A DNA stretch of 25,336 nt from Bacteroidales bacterium (GTDB lineage Bacteria; Bacteroidota; Bacteroidia; Bacteroidales; VadinHA17), in assembly GCA_027451265.1 (NCBI GenBank), contig DAIDJT010000006.1:1-25336 (forward strand), given 5' to 3'. The notes beneath the pieces were generated by a model. That model did not search any database, was not told the origin of the DNA, and saw nothing but the letters and a program-made list of their open reading frames with translations. How positions within the stretch are numbered: the stretch's first letter is position 1; each line of letters begins with the position of its first letter. Made by a program: the position numbers and the translations under genes. Positions 17,350 to 25,238 of the stretch are shown here, piece by piece.

Positions 17350-18297
17350 TTACCTCACAGGAATCCAACCGTCATGGCGGGCAAAGACCGTTTCAGGGCT
17401 GTAGCGTTTCGCTTCCCGTCTGCTGAGCTGGCGGCTCCACTTTACCCGGGTTCCGGGGCTTGCGCCCGGACCCGTGTTCCTGTATTCAGCATAGCGGGCC
17501 GTTGCCTCATTGGCAGGGTTGTCCCAGTTGTGCCAGCCTTCAGGGAGGATATGGTTGCCAAGATCGCATCGCATGAAGAGCGTTGCGGCATACGGGCGCC
17601 ACGGCCTTCCAAGGTAAACCCTTTCAATGCCGTCAGCAGCCGTGAGTCTGCACCGGTTGAAAATATATCCGAACTCATGATCCTCAACCGTGGAGGCGGC
17701 AGTGACATATGAATTCTTTTTACTGTGTATATGACATCTCTCAAACCAGACCGTTGCCGGGCCAAAAATAAAATCAGTGGTGCCTTCTATATAGCACTCT
17801 GCATAGTATTGCCGGCTCTCCTGGTTGGCAGTGAGGAGCGTATCCTGGTTGCCAAGCAGCCTGCACCGGCGGAAGACCACCCTGTCACCGTCAGCATGCA
17901 CAGCCACAGCCTGCCCCACCGGGCCTGCACTGTTCTCAAAGGTGATATCCTCGGCAGTGAATCCGGAGCCCTGGATCCAGATGGTGTAGGTGCGGAAGGT
18001 TCCCATGTTCCGCAGACCGGCATAATCATCCCAGGTGATGACTGTGCTTCCGGCACCATCACCCTTCATGAAGAGATTTGTGACCCACGATGGAATGACA
18101 ATCTTTTCCCTGTAAACGCCAGCCCTGATGTGCATGTATGTTGTATCAGACATATAGGCTCTTATGGAGAAGACCGCCTCCTGCACCGAGCTGAATTCAC
18201 CGGTGCCGTCAGCAGCTACGGTAATATGCCTCACCTGGCCAATGACAGCAACCGATTGCAATGCCACTATTGCTGCAAATACGAACTTCTTTACCAT
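17350..18297 (-). CDS. CE8 pectin methylesterase
   Basis: Carbohydrate esterase family 8 enzyme removing methyl esters from homogalacturonan, so that GH28 and lyases can act. It has 315 residues, with a cleavable signal peptide at about 1-20 (ending VAVIGQ). The beta-helix carries all family motifs: VGQAVAV with Gln129, GNQDT with Asp152 (acid/base), GTTDFIFG with Asp175 (nucleophile), and YLGRPWRPYA with Arg231 and Trp233. No lipobox Cys, so it is a soluble periplasmic or secreted protein. It is the only pectin gene here on the minus strand: its stop lies 4 bp from the GH28 stop, and its start lies 59 bp from the divergent uxaE start. Confidence 0.94.
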   Translation of the reverse strand: MVKKFVFAAIVALQSVAVIGQVRHITVAADGTGEFSSVQEAVFSIRAYMSDTTYMHIRAGVYREKIVIPSWVTNLFMKGDGAGSTVITWDDYAGLRNMGTFRTYTIWIQGSGFTAEDITFENSAGPVGQAVAVHADGDRVVFRRCRLLGNQDTLLTANQESRQYYAECYIEGTTDFIFGPATVWFERCHIHSKKNSYVTAASTVEDHEFGYIFNRCRLTAADGIERVYLGRPWRPYAATLFMRCDLGNHILPEGWHNWDNPANEATARYAEYRNTGPGASPGTRVKWSRQLSRREAKRYSPETVFARHDGWIPVR

Positions 18298-18356
18298 ATA
18301 AGAATTATTGATAATTTGAGACCCTAATTTAGTTTTTTATTGCTATTTTTCCGAAA
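18298..18356. promoter_or_regulatory. divergent promoter region of CE8 and the uxaE operon, with inverted repeats
   Basis: Only 59 bp separate two divergent start codons, so both promoters must be here or inside coding sequence. Two inverted repeats are visible: AATTAT-TG-ATAATT (18303-18316, perfect 6-bp arms) and CTAA-T-TTAG (18324-18332). The region is strongly AT-rich, so chance palindromes are possible. No exact TAnnTTTG element was found. A shared operator is an inference. Confidence 0.4.
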
Positions 18357-19637
18357 ATGCTTCAAATCAAAAAAACCTTTATGAAAGATCCGGGAAAGTA
18401 CTCATTCGGGACAGGAGACAGGTTCTCACACCAGGGCAGGGCACAGCTTGAGGCACTGATGAAGGCCGCATCCGGGCTTGGCATCGAAATAACACCTGTA
18501 TGGAACAAGTCGAACAGGGAACATAACATAGTACATTCCGAACCTGCAGACACCCGCGCGGAGGCAGATGCTGCAGTCAAAGCCATGAATTACGGCGGAC
18601 CCTACTTCGTTGACGCCGATCACATCAATCTCAGCACCGTTGACCGCTACATCACACACTCAGATTTCTTTACCCTTGATGTGGCTGAATACATAGGACG
18701 GATAGCGTCAGATTCGGATATCGAAGGGTTCGTTGAAGCCCACCGCCGGTTCTGCGGCAGATTGCAGATCACGGGGATAGAAGAACAATTCATCATAACC
18801 GAAAAATACCTTCGTGACTTTGCTGCAAAATTCCTCCTTGCCATAAATGAGGCAGCTGCCATCTACAGGCATATTGCCTCCGTTAAAGGTGAAGGCAACT
18901 TTGTGACCGAGGTTTCAATGGATGAGGTTGATCAGCCCCAGCAACCCCTTGACCTGCTCTTTATCCTCAAGGGTCTGGCTGACCTGGAGGTCCCCGTTCA
19001 GACTATTGCGCCAAAGTTCACAGGCCGTTTCAACAAGGGAGTTGATTATGAGGGTGACCCGGAACGGTTCGGAAAAGAGTTTGAGCAGGATATACTCGTG
19101 ATTAAATACGCCGTAAGGGAGTTTGGACTTCCGGCAGGCCTGAAACTCAGCGTTCACTCCGGCAGCGACAAGTTCTCAATATACCCCATTATCGGGAACC
19201 TGATCAGGAAACATGACTGCGGCCTGCATCTGAAGACAGCAGGGACGACATGGCTTGAGGAAGTGATAGGGCTTGCCCTCTCCGGAGGCAGGGGGCTGGA
19301 AATCGCCAAAATGATCTACCGCAGGGCATACGATCGGCGGGAAGAACTGTGCGCACCATACGCTACCGTCATCGATATTAAACCGGAAATGCTCCCCCAC
19401 CCTGATACCGTCGATACGTGGGATACCCTTAAATACGCCGCGACACTGAGACATGTCCCCGGTGATTCCGACTACAACCCTGGCTTCCGCCAGCTGATCC
19501 ATGTCGGATACAAGGTGGCTGCCGAAATGGGAAGCGAATATACGGATGCACTCGTGACAAATGCCCATATAATATCATCATGTGTCTGGGAGAACATCTA
19601 CCGCAGGCATATCGTCCGCCTCTTTGCAACTTCTTAA
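18357..19637 (+). CDS. uxaE: tagaturonate epimerase UxaE
   Basis: Predicted cytoplasmic epimerase converting D-tagaturonate to D-fructuronate, a route first described in Thermotoga maritima. It lets galacturonate use the glucuronate branch instead of altronate oxidoreductase. It has 426 residues with the motifs I associate with the family: YFVDADHINL (83-92), SMDEVDQPQ (187-195), KFTGRFNKG (220-228), HSGSDKFSIYP (267-277) and HLKTAGTTWLEE (291-302). The His, Asp and Glu residues there are candidate metal ligands. Its neighbours are uxaC (17 bp downstream, the step before it) and an SDR fructuronate reductase (the step after it), which supports the call. No UxaA or UxaB gene is present. Confidence 0.88.
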   Translation: MLQIKKTFMKDPGKYSFGTGDRFSHQGRAQLEALMKAASGLGIEITPVWNKSNREHNIVHSEPADTRAEADAAVKAMNYGGPYFVDADHINLSTVDRYITHSDFFTLDVAEYIGRIASDSDIEGFVEAHRRFCGRLQITGIEEQFIITEKYLRDFAAKFLLAINEAAAIYRHIASVKGEGNFVTEVSMDEVDQPQQPLDLLFILKGLADLEVPVQTIAPKFTGRFNKGVDYEGDPERFGKEFEQDILVIKYAVREFGLPAGLKLSVHSGSDKFSIYPIIGNLIRKHDCGLHLKTAGTTWLEEVIGLALSGGRGLEIAKMIYRRAYDRREELCAPYATVIDIKPEMLPHPDTVDTWDTLKYAATLRHVPGDSDYNPGFRQLIHVGYKVAAEMGSEYTDALVTNAHIISSCVWENIYRRHIVRLFATS

Positions 19638-19654
19638 TTTCATTCAGAAACACA

Positions 19655-21061
19655 ATGAAAGATTTCATCAATGAAGATTTCCTGCTGCAGGGTGAGGCCG
19701 CGCGCAGGCTGTATCACGGACACTCGGAAGGATTCCCGATCATTGACTATCACTGCCACCTCAGTCCGGAGGCCATAGCCACTGACAGGCGTTTTGAAGA
19801 CCTTGGCCAGCTATGGCTTGAGGGAGACCACTACAAGTGGAGAGCCATGCGGGCCAACGGCATCAGCGAAAAATACATCACAGGGAAAGAGACCTCATTC
19901 CGTGAAAAATATGACCGCTGGGCGGAAACAGTCCCCTGGACGATGCGCAACCCGCTTTATGCATGGACCCATCTTGAACTCAAACGGGTGTTCGGCATCG
20001 GGAAACTGCTTTCCCCTGCCACTGCAGATGAAATATGGGAAGAGTGTACCGCTCTGCTTCAGCAACCGGAATATTCGGCACGCGGACTGATGAAGAAATT
20101 CAATGTCGAGGTGGTATGCACAACCGATGACCCCATCGACAGCCTGGAACATCACAAGACCCTGAAAAACCAGGGCTTCGAGATCAGGGTGTTGCCGGCA
20201 TGGCGGCCTGACCGGGCCATGTCACCTGAAGACCCGGCTAAGTTCATTGATTATGTCACCCGGCTCGAAAAGGCTTCCGGAACGGAGATAAAGGGATTTG
20301 CCTCCCTGATTGAGGCGCTACGGGTCAGACACAAATACTTCGCGGAAGCAGGTTGTGTCATCAGTGACCATGGTATTGAGCAGTTCCATGCCGATGATTA
20401 CACAGAAAAAGAGGTTGGCTCAATCCTCCTTAAGGTCCTCTCAGGGTCACGGCTTGAAACCGGAGAGATAGCAAAGTTCAAATCGGCAATGCTGTACGAA
20501 CTGGCGGTAATGGACAGTGAGAGGGGGTGGGTTCAGCAGTTCCACTACGGAGCCATCCGCAATAACAACAGCCGGATGTTCGCACAACTGGGCCCTGATA
20601 CCGGGTATGACTCCATCGGCGATTTCACGGTGGCCAAAACACTGTCAAAATTCCTTGACAGGCTTGATGCCGGAGGCCGCCTGGCCAAAACGATACTCTA
20701 CAACCTGAACCCGGGGGATAATGAACTCATTGCAGCAATGACAGGCAACTTCCAGGATGGCTCAACTCCCGGAAAGATCCAGTTCGGAGCCGGATGGTGG
20801 TTCCTCGACCAGGAAACAGGCATGATAAATCAGCTTAATGCCCTCTCACTCATGGGCCTGCTGAGCAGGTTCGTGGGTATGCTCACTGACTCACGAAGTT
20901 TTGTTTCTTACCCCAGGCATGAGTACTTCCGCAGGATTCTCTGCAATATGCTTGGCGATGAAATTGAAAAAGGCAAGCTGCCTGAATCGGAGACAGATAC
21001 TATCGGAAAAATGGTGGAGATGATTTCTTACTACAACGCAAAGAACTATTTCGGCTTTTGA
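19655..21061 (+). CDS. uxaC: uronate isomerase UxaC
   Basis: Cytoplasmic isomerase of D-galacturonate to D-tagaturonate and D-glucuronate to D-fructuronate. With the ATG at 19655 it has 468 residues, against about 470 in E. coli. It is a TIM-barrel metal enzyme of the amidohydrolase fold: HCHLSP near the N-terminus (His33, His35), TTDDPIDSLEHH near 152-163 and GMLTDSRSFVSYPRHEYFRR near the C-terminus are all family hallmarks. The frame is open further upstream to 19580, but that part overlaps uxaE and is not protein-like; 19655 lies 17 bp after the uxaE stop. It is followed by the aldolase gene after 21 bp. Confidence 0.96.
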   Translation: MKDFINEDFLLQGEAARRLYHGHSEGFPIIDYHCHLSPEAIATDRRFEDLGQLWLEGDHYKWRAMRANGISEKYITGKETSFREKYDRWAETVPWTMRNPLYAWTHLELKRVFGIGKLLSPATADEIWEECTALLQQPEYSARGLMKKFNVEVVCTTDDPIDSLEHHKTLKNQGFEIRVLPAWRPDRAMSPEDPAKFIDYVTRLEKASGTEIKGFASLIEALRVRHKYFAEAGCVISDHGIEQFHADDYTEKEVGSILLKVLSGSRLETGEIAKFKSAMLYELAVMDSERGWVQQFHYGAIRNNNSRMFAQLGPDTGYDSIGDFTVAKTLSKFLDRLDAGGRLAKTILYNLNPGDNELIAAMTGNFQDGSTPGKIQFGAGWWFLDQETGMINQLNALSLMGLLSRFVGMLTDSRSFVSYPRHEYFRRILCNMLGDEIEKGKLPESETDTIGKMVEMISYYNAKNYFGF

Positions 21062-21082
21062 TACTTTCCAAAACGAACTGAC

Positions 21083-21760
21083 ATGTCAGGATTTAAGCGG
21101 ATCAATGTTGCCATTGCAATGGAAGAGACAGGCCTGGTGCCCCTCTTCTATCACCCGGAAGCGCAGGTATGCAGGGAGGTTATAACTGCGTGCCATGACG
21201 GCGGGGCAAGAGTGTTTGAATTCACCAACAGGGGAGACTTCGCACATGAAGTCTTTGCTGAGGTGAGAAAATGGGCGTGCAAAGAGCTGCCTGACATGAT
21301 GATAGGCGCCGGGTCAGTCCCTGACGCCCAGACTGCTGCCATTTTTATGCAGATGGGAGCTGACTTCATCGTCTCCCCTTCCCTGAACCCCGAAGTTGCA
21401 AGAATATGCAACAGGAGAAAAGTGCTCTGGATTGCGGGCTGCGGCACAGTTACAGAGATTTCTCAGGCTGAGGAACTTGGCGCTGAAATAGTTAAAATTT
21501 TCCCTGGCTCTGCCGTCGGCGGCCCCTCCTTTGTCAGGGCAGTCAAAGGCCCATGCCCGTGGACCAGCATAATGCCCACAGGCGGAGTTGAACCGACTCT
21601 GGAAAATCTCTCAGGATGGTTTGCGGCCGGGGTTACATGTGTAGGTATGGGATCAGCTCTCGTAACAGATAAAATCGTGAAGGCAGGAGACTGGAAATCA
21701 CTTGAAAAAACCGTTCAGGAGACACTCGGAATTATTAAAAAGGTAAGGCCCGCATTGTGA
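21083..21760 (+). CDS. 2-keto-3-deoxy-6-phosphogluconate (KDPG) aldolase
   Basis: Predicted class I aldolase cleaving KDPG to pyruvate and glyceraldehyde 3-phosphate, the exit of both uronate routes. It has 225 residues with a small TIM barrel. Glu46 in GARVFEFTNRG (catalytic base, with Arg50 as phosphate ligand) and Lys138 in EIVKIFPGSAVGG (Schiff base) are in place. GAGSVPDAQ, IMPTGGV and GMGSALV match the phosphate-binding loops in position, with substitutions relative to E. coli Eda (for example GCGTVTE). The same fold also acts on 4-hydroxy-2-oxoglutarate, and unphosphorylated KDG cannot be excluded as substrate. No KDG kinase gene is in the window. It lies 21 bp after uxaC. Confidence 0.9.
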   Translation: MSGFKRINVAIAMEETGLVPLFYHPEAQVCREVITACHDGGARVFEFTNRGDFAHEVFAEVRKWACKELPDMMIGAGSVPDAQTAAIFMQMGADFIVSPSLNPEVARICNRRKVLWIAGCGTVTEISQAEELGAEIVKIFPGSAVGGPSFVRAVKGPCPWTSIMPTGGVEPTLENLSGWFAAGVTCVGMGSALVTDKIVKAGDWKSLEKTVQETLGIIKKVRPAL

Positions 21761-21763
21761 CGA

Positions 21764-21780
21764 AGGCAGGAACCCTGCCT
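21764..21780 (+). other. GC-rich hairpin between the aldolase and transporter genes
   Basis: Perfect 7-bp stem AGGCAGG (21764-21770) / CCTGCCT (21774-21780) with a 3-nt AAC loop, starting 4 bp after the aldolase stop codon in the 69-bp gap. There is no T-tract after it, so it is not a standard terminator. An mRNA-processing or 3'-stabilising hairpin, or partial attenuation before the transporter gene, is possible. Confidence 0.45.
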
Positions 21781-21829
21781 GGAAAGCCAAAGACATTCAG
21801 CTATACATTCAACCACTTAAAAATAAATT

Positions 21830-23359
21830 ATGTCCGCAAATACCACAGAATCCAGGATGACAAACTACAGGTGGGCAATCACCTCGCTGCTGTTCTTTTC
21901 GGTAGCCATCAACTATATGGACCGGCAGGTTCTGTCACTTACCTGGAAAGACTTCATAGCGCCTGAGTTTCACTGGACGAATAACGACTATGGCACAATT
22001 ACCGGCTTTTTCTCAATCTTCTATGCCGTCTGCCTCCTGTTTGCCGGCAGGTTTGTCGACTGGATTGACACAAAGAAGGGGTTCCTGTGGGCTATTGGCA
22101 TCTGGTCAGCAGGAGCCATGCTGCATGCCTTCTGCGGTATTGCCACCTCGGGGATCACTTCAGGAAAATGGCTGGTAGGATTTGAAGAGGCCAGAAAGGT
22201 CATCAGTACAGTGGATGACATCGGCATAGTTACCTCAGTCAGTGTGACCCTGTTCATATTTGCCCGTTTCGTGCTGGCCCTCGGGGAGGCGGGTAACTTC
22301 CCGGCCGCAATCAAAACCACCGCTGAGTTCTTCCCGAAGAAGGACCGCGCATTCTCTACAAGCATTTTCAACTCCGGGGCACAGGTTGGTGCACTCATCG
22401 CTCCCATTTCCATTCCGGTCATAGCTTCAAAATACGGCTGGGAGATGGCATTCATCGTAATCGGTGTAATAGGATTCATCTGGATGGGATTCTGGATCTT
22501 CATGTACAGGAAACCACATGAACATCCCGGGGTTAACCAGGCTGAACTCGACTATATCAACCAGGATGCCCTTGATGAGGTCAGGGAAAACAACAACATT
22601 GCCAGGGCAGAAAAGAAAATTCCTTTCCTGCAGACATTCAGATACAGGCAGACATGGGCATTCGCTTTCGGCAAATTCATGACTGACGGGGTGTGGTGGT
22701 TCTACCTCTTCTGGACTCCGGCATACCTCAGTGACGTGTACGGCCTTACATCCGATACAACCATGGCCAAAACGCTGATCTTCGTCCTTTACGCTATTGT
22801 GATGCTCTCAATCATCGGCGGCTGGCTGCCGAAATATTTTGTCGACAAACTGGGGATGGACCCGTATGCCGGCCGAATGAGGGCCATGCTGATCTTTGCA
22901 TTTTTCCCGTTGCTTGCACTCCTGGCCCAGCCACTGGGACATACATCATACTGGTTCCCTGTGATCATCATCGGCATCGCGTGTGCAGCACACCAGGCAT
23001 GGTCAGCAAACCTCTTCTCAACAATAGGTGACATGTTCCCGAAATCAGCAATTGCAACCGTGACCGGGATCGGAGGCATGGCCGGAGGCTTTGGTGCCTT
23101 CATTATCAACAAAGGTTCCGGCGCCCTGTTTGACTTCGCCTCCGGAACCACAATGGTCGACGGCAAGGCTTTAGTAATGACAAAGGACCTGCTGGCTGCA
23201 GGTGCCCAGTATCTTAACGGACCAATGAAATTCTTCGGGTTCGAGGGGATAAGGGCAGGCTACTTCATTGTCTTCTGCATCTGCGCTGTTGCATATCTTA
23301 TAGGATGGGTGGTTATGAAGATGCTCGTACCAAAATATAAACCAATAGTAATTGAATAG
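21830..23359 (+). CDS. exuT: MFS hexuronate transporter (ExuT-like, ACS family)
   Basis: Inner-membrane proton symporter predicted to import galacturonate/glucuronate. It has 509 residues and about 12 membrane helices in two halves, with a central cytoplasmic loop near 228-265. INYMDRQVLS in helix 1 and ALGEAGNFPAAIKTTAEFFPKKDRA at about 150-175 (shown in part) are characteristic of the anion:cation symporter family that includes ExuT. An insertion at about 100-130 (GITSGKWLVGFEEARKV) and another near 435-465 make it longer than E. coli ExuT (about 430-470). Start: ATG at 21830, with an alternative at 21857 (MTNYRWAI), where ExuT proteins usually begin. It lies 12 bp before the reductase gene. 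Specificity is inferred from context. Confidence 0.88.
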   Translation: MSANTTESRMTNYRWAITSLLFFSVAINYMDRQVLSLTWKDFIAPEFHWTNNDYGTITGFFSIFYAVCLLFAGRFVDWIDTKKGFLWAIGIWSAGAMLHAFCGIATSGITSGKWLVGFEEARKVISTVDDIGIVTSVSVTLFIFARFVLALGEAGNFPAAIKTTAEFFPKKDRAFSTSIFNSGAQVGALIAPISIPVIASKYGWEMAFIVIGVIGFIWMGFWIFMYRKPHEHPGVNQAELDYINQDALDEVRENNNIARAEKKIPFLQTFRYRQTWAFAFGKFMTDGVWWFYLFWTPAYLSDVYGLTSDTTMAKTLIFVLYAIVMLSIIGGWLPKYFVDKLGMDPYAGRMRAMLIFAFFPLLALLAQPLGHTSYWFPVIIIGIACAAHQAWSANLFSTIGDMFPKSAIATVTGIGGMAGGFGAFIINKGSGALFDFASGTTMVDGKALVMTKDLLAAGAQYLNGPMKFFGFEGIRAGYFIVFCICAVAYLIGWVVMKMLVPKYKPIVIE

Positions 23360-23371
23360 AAATATAAGGAT

Positions 23372-24217
23372 ATGAATGATTTCAGTGACCTGAGAGGTAA
23401 GGTGGCCGCCATCACCGGCGGCAGCGGAGTGATTGGAATGACACTCGTGAAGGGACTGTGCAGTGCAGGTGTGACAGTAATAATTCTTGATCTGAATCCG
23501 GAGCGTGGCGCTGCCACTGCTGCTGAAATGGCCGCCAGACACGATTGCGGAATAGCTGCCAGTATCGCAGCTGATGTCACTGACAGGGAATCCCTTCTGC
23601 GGGCAAGAGACCAGATAAGGGAGAAATTCGGGTCACTTGACATCCTGATCAACTGCGCAGGTGGAAACAAGGCAACGGCAACAACCGCAAAAGAATTCAT
23701 CGCCGGAAATGAAAAAGACCTGAAAGGAACCTTCTTCGAACTGGACATCGACGGATTTGACGGTGTTTTCGACCTCAACTTCAAGGGGACGGTTCTTCCC
23801 ACAATGATCCTTGCTGAGGATATGGTCAGAAAAGGAGGAGGCGTCATCCTAAACATCTCCTCAATGAACGCCTACAGACCTCTCACAAAGATACCGGCCT
23901 ATTCGGCAGCCAAGGCTGCCATAAACAACTTCACCCAGTGGCTGGCGGTCCATTTCGCCCCGGCAGGGGTAAGGGTCAATGCAATAGCACCGGGATTCCT
24001 GCTTACAAACCAGAACCGCTTCCTGCTGACCGACGAAAAGACTGGCGAGATGACCCCGCGAGGAAGGAAAATTATCTCGGCAACACCCATGGGTCGTTAC
24101 GCAGAGCCCGAAGAACTTGTCGGAACCATGCTCTTCCTGCTGTCAGGCACCTCATCGTTCGTTACGGGGGTGGTGATTCCGGTCGACGGAGGGTTCAGCG
24201 CCTACAGCGGCGTCTGA
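23372..24217 (+). CDS. uxuB: SDR fructuronate reductase (D-mannonate oxidoreductase, YjmF/UxuB-like)
   Basis: Short-chain dehydrogenase predicted to reduce D-fructuronate to D-mannonate. It has 281 residues: TGGSGVIG cofactor motif (15-22), NCAGG (94-98), Ser163/Ser164, Tyr177 and Lys181 (YSAAK). A longer segment at 99-127 (NKATATTAKEF, then ELDIDGFDGVFDLN) is typical of the Bacillus YjmF-type mannonate oxidoreductases and differs from KduD. It is unrelated in fold to the long-chain E. coli UxuB, so the symbol denotes function. It completes UxaC -> UxaE -> reductase in one operon. It lies 12 bp after the transporter gene; a mannonate dehydratase would be expected nearby but is not in the window. 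Confidence 0.85.
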   Translation: MNDFSDLRGKVAAITGGSGVIGMTLVKGLCSAGVTVIILDLNPERGAATAAEMAARHDCGIAASIAADVTDRESLLRARDQIREKFGSLDILINCAGGNKATATTAKEFIAGNEKDLKGTFFELDIDGFDGVFDLNFKGTVLPTMILAEDMVRKGGGVILNISSMNAYRPLTKIPAYSAAKAAINNFTQWLAVHFAPAGVRVNAIAPGFLLTNQNRFLLTDEKTGEMTPRGRKIISATPMGRYAEPEELVGTMLFLLSGTSSFVTGVVIPVDGGFSAYSGV

Positions 24218-24275
24218 CGGAAACATTATCGGCCATAGGTTGTATTATAACTGAGAATCAGCACCGGCAAAAAGC

Positions 24276-25154
24276 ATGAACAGTCTGGATAAATTCAAAC
24301 CGGAAAAGGATTTTTTTATAGGGATTGACTCCGACGGTTGCGTCTTTGACACGATGGAGGTGAAGCACAAGGAGTTCTTCTGTCCGAATACGGTTAAATA
24401 TTTCGGGCTTTTTGCCATTGCAAAGTACGTACGGGAGACATGGGATTTTGTGAATCTGTATTCTGTGACCCGTGGCACTAACCGCTTCCCGGCGCTGATC
24501 AGGGTCATTGATCTTCTGGCACAAAGACCCGAGGTTGCAGAACGGGGTGTGACCCTTCCTGACGTGGAGCCATTGAGGAAATGGGTGGCCGGGGAGAACA
24601 GGCTAGGCAACCCTGTCTTCAGGGAGTACGTCAGGGCCAATCCCGACCCGGCGCTTGAACGGGTTCTTCAGTGGACAATGGCTGTTAATGAGGATATAGC
24701 GAAATGGCTGCGTGACACGCCACCCTTCCCACACGCCCGGAAGGCAATTGAAAGGCTTGGCCGTGTGGCTGATGCGATAGTTGTTTCGCAGACACCCCTC
24801 GAAGCCCTGGCCAGGGAATGGAAGGAACATGAAATAGACGGCTGTGTAAAGGCAATAGCCGGGCAGGAACAGGGTACAAAGAGCGAACATATTGCAATTG
24901 CCGTGGCAGGAAGGTATCCTCCTGAAAAAATCCTGATGATTGGCGATGCCCCTGGTGATCTCAGGGCGGCCATTGACAACGGGGCCCTGTTTTTCCCGGT
25001 GATACCGGGAGATGAGGACAGCTCATGGAAACTGTTCCTTGACGAGGCGCTTGACAGGTTTCTCACAGGAACCTACAGGGGAGAATACCAGGAGAGCCTT
25101 ATTGAGGCTTTCAGCCGATCTCTGCCGGAAAAGCCCCCATGGAAGCATCGGTGA
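24276..25154 (+). CDS. HAD-superfamily hydrolase of unknown substrate in the uronate operon
   Basis: A 292-residue cytoplasmic protein with all four HAD motifs: DSDGCVFD (nucleophile Asp18, acid/base Asp20), Ser171 in VVSQTP, Lys202 in QGTKSEH, and GDAPGD (Asp224, Asp228). About 145 residues between motifs I and II form a long alpha-helical cap, containing YSVTRGTNRFPALIR, larger than in phosphoglycolate phosphatase. It should be a phosphatase acting on a small phosphorylated metabolite, but the substrate is not apparent. The 58-bp gap after the reductase gene has no terminator, so it is probably the same operon. Possible roles are removing a dead-end sugar-acid phosphate or a dedicated pathway step; both are guesses. 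Confidence 0.85.
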   Translation: MNSLDKFKPEKDFFIGIDSDGCVFDTMEVKHKEFFCPNTVKYFGLFAIAKYVRETWDFVNLYSVTRGTNRFPALIRVIDLLAQRPEVAERGVTLPDVEPLRKWVAGENRLGNPVFREYVRANPDPALERVLQWTMAVNEDIAKWLRDTPPFPHARKAIERLGRVADAIVVSQTPLEALAREWKEHEIDGCVKAIAGQEQGTKSEHIAIAVAGRYPPEKILMIGDAPGDLRAAIDNGALFFPVIPGDEDSSWKLFLDEALDRFLTGTYRGEYQESLIEAFSRSLPEKPPWKHR

Positions 25155-25238
25155 CAAGGCATTATGTGCCCCTGGACAGCGCCGGTGCCATGGCGGCACA
25201 ACGCTCAGCCCGGGCAGGAGACAAAAAAATGAAAAGAA

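Noticed and set aside
19580..19654. N-terminal extension of UxaC
   Set aside because: It overlaps the end of uxaE and encodes residues not resembling the family N-terminus; the ATG at 19655 fits both length and spacing.
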